In this document: one piece after another, positions 60,118-64,000 of the stretch
How positions within the stretch are numbered: the first letter of the stretch is position 1
Layout of the letters: each line of letters begins with the position of its first letter
Source of the DNA: Cinnamomum chago
Taxonomy: Eukaryota > Streptophyta > Magnoliopsida > Laurales > Lauraceae
DNA: 64,000 nt
Reading direction: 5' to 3'
Assembly: GCA_038049695.1 (NCBI GenBank)
Contig: CP142457.1
Coordinates: 56,540,501-56,604,500, forward strand
Notes under the pieces: model-generated
What the model was told of the DNA's origin: nothing
Databases searched by the model: none
What the model saw: only the letters and a program-made list of their open reading frames with translations
Translations under genes and position numbers: made by a program

Positions 60118-60994
60118 GAGTCAATCACTTTTTTAACATCTGAAAAAAAAAAAAAAAAAAAGGATTGGCAGTTAAACCTTTGCAAGAAGCTTCCTTTAAT
60201 GCAAAAAGATCATACCCTCGTCTCGGCATCTTTAGAAGAAAAGAGTTTTGGCCAAAATGACCTCCTACACAAACAAAGAAATTATTCAATATCATTAGAT
60301 AACCAAAAGAAAAATCTTCATCTTTAGATTTATAAGAAGCATCTGTCAAAATCAACTGGCAACCCTAATCATCTGATAGAATGATCCAATGGCCATGAAA
60401 TTAACCGTCAATATACGACTGCCCATTACGTGATCAAATCTTATGTGTTGTAGGTGACAAACTCACCTACACACCTTTCAAACGCAGGACCCAAATCAAT
60501 TTTCTATATGATGTAGTTGTTGGAGTAGCTAGCATCCAATGCCTTTACAATTCTATAAATGGAGATGGCAGATTGCCAAGAAACCTTTTGAATCAAAGGA
60601 GTCGTTATAGCTTGCATTGAAAGCGGCAATGGTAGGTCATATGTACTTTTCTTTAATCTGCATGGAAGCTTCCAGGAAGTTTCAGTTCTTAAATTTACAA
60701 GGAGGAAAAGCAGGCATGAATGGACAGTGGACCCACTTCTGTTATAAACGACCCCATCTAAAGGGATGGGAAGTGAGATGTGGCCATTAAAATATGTTGT
60801 AAATGGAAACATGCGCAGGAAAAAAGAGGTGAGTCTCTTCTTTTTCCACAAGCAACAAAAGAGAGAAAATATAAAAAAGTCAGAGGCTGAGATCGTGAAA
60901 GCTTGTCGTTTTTTATCATTTTTTGTGGGTTAAAGATAAGGAAAGTGGTCCTGCAAAAATGAATTATTGTTATGCAAAATGTTAGAATATTTTC

Positions 60995-61100
60995 AAAACT
61001 AATTAAAGGGTTTTTTTTTTTTTGATAAAAATGATTGGAAGATAAATTAAAACTAATTAAAGGGTTTTTTTTTTATAAAAATGATTGGAAGATAAATTAT
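60995..61100 (+). repeat. Tandem duplication, period about 54
   Basis: Two copies of AAAACTAATTAAAGGG plus a T-run and ATGATTGGAAGATAAATTA lie side by side. They differ mainly in T-run length. Confidence 0.9.
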
Positions 61101-63554
61101 GTTTAAATGATTAAATATAATAGATGTGAAATAAATATAAAATGACGTTAACAATATTTTTTAAGTTTCTCTATTTCCAAATTTTTTTTATATTGGATAT
61201 CTCCAGTTTTTTCTATGACGATTTAATTTTCTATTTTTTTTTTCAAAAGCAAATACTTACACACCCATCCCCCACCCATGCAAGTCTCTCTTGTGTGTAT
61301 GCATAAGTAGCATTGGTGTGAACCGATGAAGATTGAGTAGCGTGTATTCTACTCCCCATTGGCTCACCTTTTATTTCAAGCAATGAAATTTTACCTTAAT
61401 GTCAATGATCGCAACTAAAATAAAGAAGAAAAATTACATGTTTTACATGCCATAATTTAAGCTTTGGGCATAACCGTGTTTTGTATGTTTTTTTTCCCCT
61501 AACAAAGCACAAAGTGAGAGAGTAACTTCTACAACTTCTTTGTACGGCCAGAGGATTCCACACTCCATGGAATTTTATTGGAGAGAAGACTCTTATCTTG
61601 TATTCCTCCCATATAAAATTGAAATCCTCTTTAACACATAAAATTGCTTCATTTTTTTATTCTTTTTCCAAATGAAATGTGTTGCATCAAAACAATGATA
61701 CGATGAGATACATAAAATATTAGAGTTGTTTCCACTCTTTTTTTTTTTTTTTATTATCATGGAATCCTTCTACCTCACAAATGTGCCTTTCGGGCAAAAT
61801 TTCACCCAACAAGCATGCACACGTTGGAAGAGTTCGAACCCTAGACATCTGGATTTTCTCACTCCTCACTACTTGGGTGAGTTATTTTTTGCTACCTCTC
61901 TAGGTGCGAGTTCAATGCCTAAATGTCTTAGGTACTTGAGAATAGCCAAACCACAATATTGAAGCGTTCATTTTGAGGCCTTAAAAATAAAAGCCAAAAA
62001 CATGATTTTATTTTTTCTAACAAATGTATTTTCATGGTATTGGTCCCGACCGCCCGCGCAATTAAAACAGGGATTAACAATGAGGATGTTTATTTTGACA
62101 ACTAAAAGAAAATCCAAGTATACTATATGAAAGGCATGATTGCGTGGAGGCCCCCAATTATCATGATGCCCTCCCCCAAAGGCCAACTGAATGGTCCACT
62201 TGTCATCTCACTGAGTGTTATGTGTACATGTGGGTCTTATTTGTCCACACTTTCTCCCTCCGGTGTGAGTCACAATTTTGTACTTAAAATGTTGTTGCGC
62301 CTGCGTCTGCGTGTGTCGTGCATGGTCTTCTCTTCTGCTTCTCTGTAGCAATCACAATTCTACTTTGACCCGAGAAACACTGGCAAGCACGAGCACGACC
62401 ATGGAAACAGCGAAGGAGACCTATAGAATAGTCTCTTTTTTAATCTATTCCATCCAACTAATGAAAGGACTGACTGAACTGATTGACCTTGAAACTAATG
62501 CCAAAATACTTACGAATATAAAAAGAAGAGTGGTCGTTCATTAAACTTCTTGGAAATCGACTCTCTGACACAGGAAGACTGTCATTCTCCTCCGTTTGGG
62601 GAGCAGGCTTGTATTTGAAGTGGAGACAATGGGCATGTGTCAATGTACAGTCCCATGGTGGTCTATGTACAGTTAAGACTATGCCCATAAGCCAGTGAAC
62701 TTTCATTTTTTATTGATAGCCATCTTAGTGGGCTGAGAACCCATCCCTCCGGTAAGGTAAGTAGATTTTGGATGTGATGAGGGAAAACATTCCCAAGGTG
62801 AGGAAAGATGGTGACTACCTACTTTCGAACCTAAGTAGTAGGTTAATAACTAACACCTCTTATCATTAGGGTGGGGTGGGGGTAAGAGAAGGAGAACATG
62901 CCGAATTGGAAAAATATTAACCTCCTTCCGTATCACTATATTAAAAGAACAATGTTCTCCTAAGTTAAAGTTTAGGATAAAATCTTATAAGCTCCTGCTT
63001 GTTGGGCTTACCTTTGGTCCATCCAAATGGACTAAACACATGACCTCATAAATTGTATATGTCCACTAACTTTCGGTCAGATTTAAATTTACTGGATTGT
63101 TGAATTAACTATGTATCGATCCAAATGGAATATTGACGATTAAATTTTTAGGCTCGTATGGAGATGATATAAATCACAGTTGGTACTATTTTTTTACAGA
63201 GATGAAGATACCAGAGAGTCCTTGAAATTCTCCCCATTCCCATCCCCACGAGGGTCACCGAGTGGGCCCCACCACACTGGACTTACTTTATCCTAAGCTT
63301 GAAGTTATGAGAGCTAGTCCCATATTAAAAACTCTTCAAAACCATGGTGTTGGCATCTAACTATAACACATGTGCCTGAGAATTTGATCCCCCAATATTA
63401 GAAGTTGATCACATTATCACTCTTCTCCATTGGACGGACCTAGGAAAATTAGAAAACAAAGTAAAAAAGCTTTTCTACATGATAAAACTTTCTCCCATGA
63501 TAGTTTGGACGTTTTAATCTAGCAGTCAAAGAAGTGTAGGTCCCTTCAAAAACA

Positions 63555-63612
63555 CCTAACCGATTTGTGAAGGGAAACACTAGACCCATTTGTGAAGGGA
63601 AACACTAAACCC
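63555..63612 (+). repeat. Short tandem duplication, period 27
   Basis: ATTTGTGAAGGGAAACACTA followed by (G/A)ACCC occurs twice in a row. Confidence 0.8.
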
Positions 63613-64000
63613 ATTTGAGAGACTCCTGAATACTAAACCCATCAAGGAGGGAGGAAAAAAAGTGACACAAACATCCTTAGACAAGGTTTGAAATCCATTC
63701 AAACAGTCAAAAGAACAAAAAAGGACAAATATAAAGATTTGCAACACATAATTTCAATCACCAATCTTAGATCATTTATATTCTCGTTAGTGCTTTGATT
63801 TAGGGTATCCTATTCCCACTCCCCCACTCCCCCAAATTCAAAAACAAACCCTGTAAATTGTGCATTCTATATATATTTTCAAAATTCAACAGTTTCTACT
63901 GGTACTTTTATAGTAGCAGTTACACAGGGGATACTTTAAAGCAATTATCTACAACCGTTGAATTAGCATTCGAGAGAGAGGGAAAAAACCCAAAATACTT

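Larger units (their letters stand above)
60130..64000. other. Intergenic to the window end, no gene recognised
   Basis: AT-rich. Contains an A-run at 60140-60159, T-runs near 61740 and a tRNA-like B-box match (GTTCGAACCC near 61833). ORFs up to 115 codons have no recognisable domain. No splice-compatible gene model could be built. Confidence 0.5.

Overview
This is nuclear DNA of a flowering plant. The evidence is GT-AG introns, plant-type gene families (ALMT, plant WNK, RS31-type SR protein, one-EF-hand KIC-like protein), AT-rich intergenic DNA and many non-autonomous plant transposons (MITEs, hAT and Mutator-like types, tRNA-derived SINE heads). The species cannot be named from the sequence. 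No bacterial, viral or organellar genes and no CRISPR were seen.

Layout. (1) 1-24280 is a head-to-tail tandem array of a ~3.07 kb non-coding unit. It holds seven nearly identical copies, of which the seventh is homogenised only in its first two thirds, then two older, truncated copies at the right edge. The left end runs off the window. Each unit carries a fossil MITE, a tRNA-like (pol III A/B box) segment, a cluster of short perfect hairpins, a 16-bp palindrome and length-variable AT, T and G tracts. The small ORFs in the unit are not conserved as proteins. (2) 24281-29700 is gene-free and contains a 64-bp Mutator-type MITE and a ~510-bp MITE. (3) 29898-33414 (+) is a complete six-exon ALMT anion channel gene. 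(4) 36718-40599 (+) is a complete seven-exon WNK kinase gene. (5) 43094-43453 (+) is an intronless KIC/PBP1-like EF-hand gene. (6) 50315-44650 (-) is a complete five-exon RS31-type SR splicing factor gene, convergent with the EF-hand gene. (7) 50.9-64 kb is gene-free. It holds a LINE remnant, two hAT-type elements with perfect 8-bp target duplications, a SINE head and low-complexity DNA.

The four genes are functionally unrelated: anion transport, kinase signalling, calcium sensing and mRNA splicing. There is no operon-like logic. Exon-intron models were built by hand from reading frame, splice signals and family knowledge, and all four close in frame.

The most unusual object is the 3.07 kb tandem array. 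Its features include the internal hairpin cluster with alternative pairings, patchwork variant sharing between units, and a sharp boundary between homogenised and decayed sequence inside unit 7. Whether it is transcribed or has a function cannot be decided from sequence alone.
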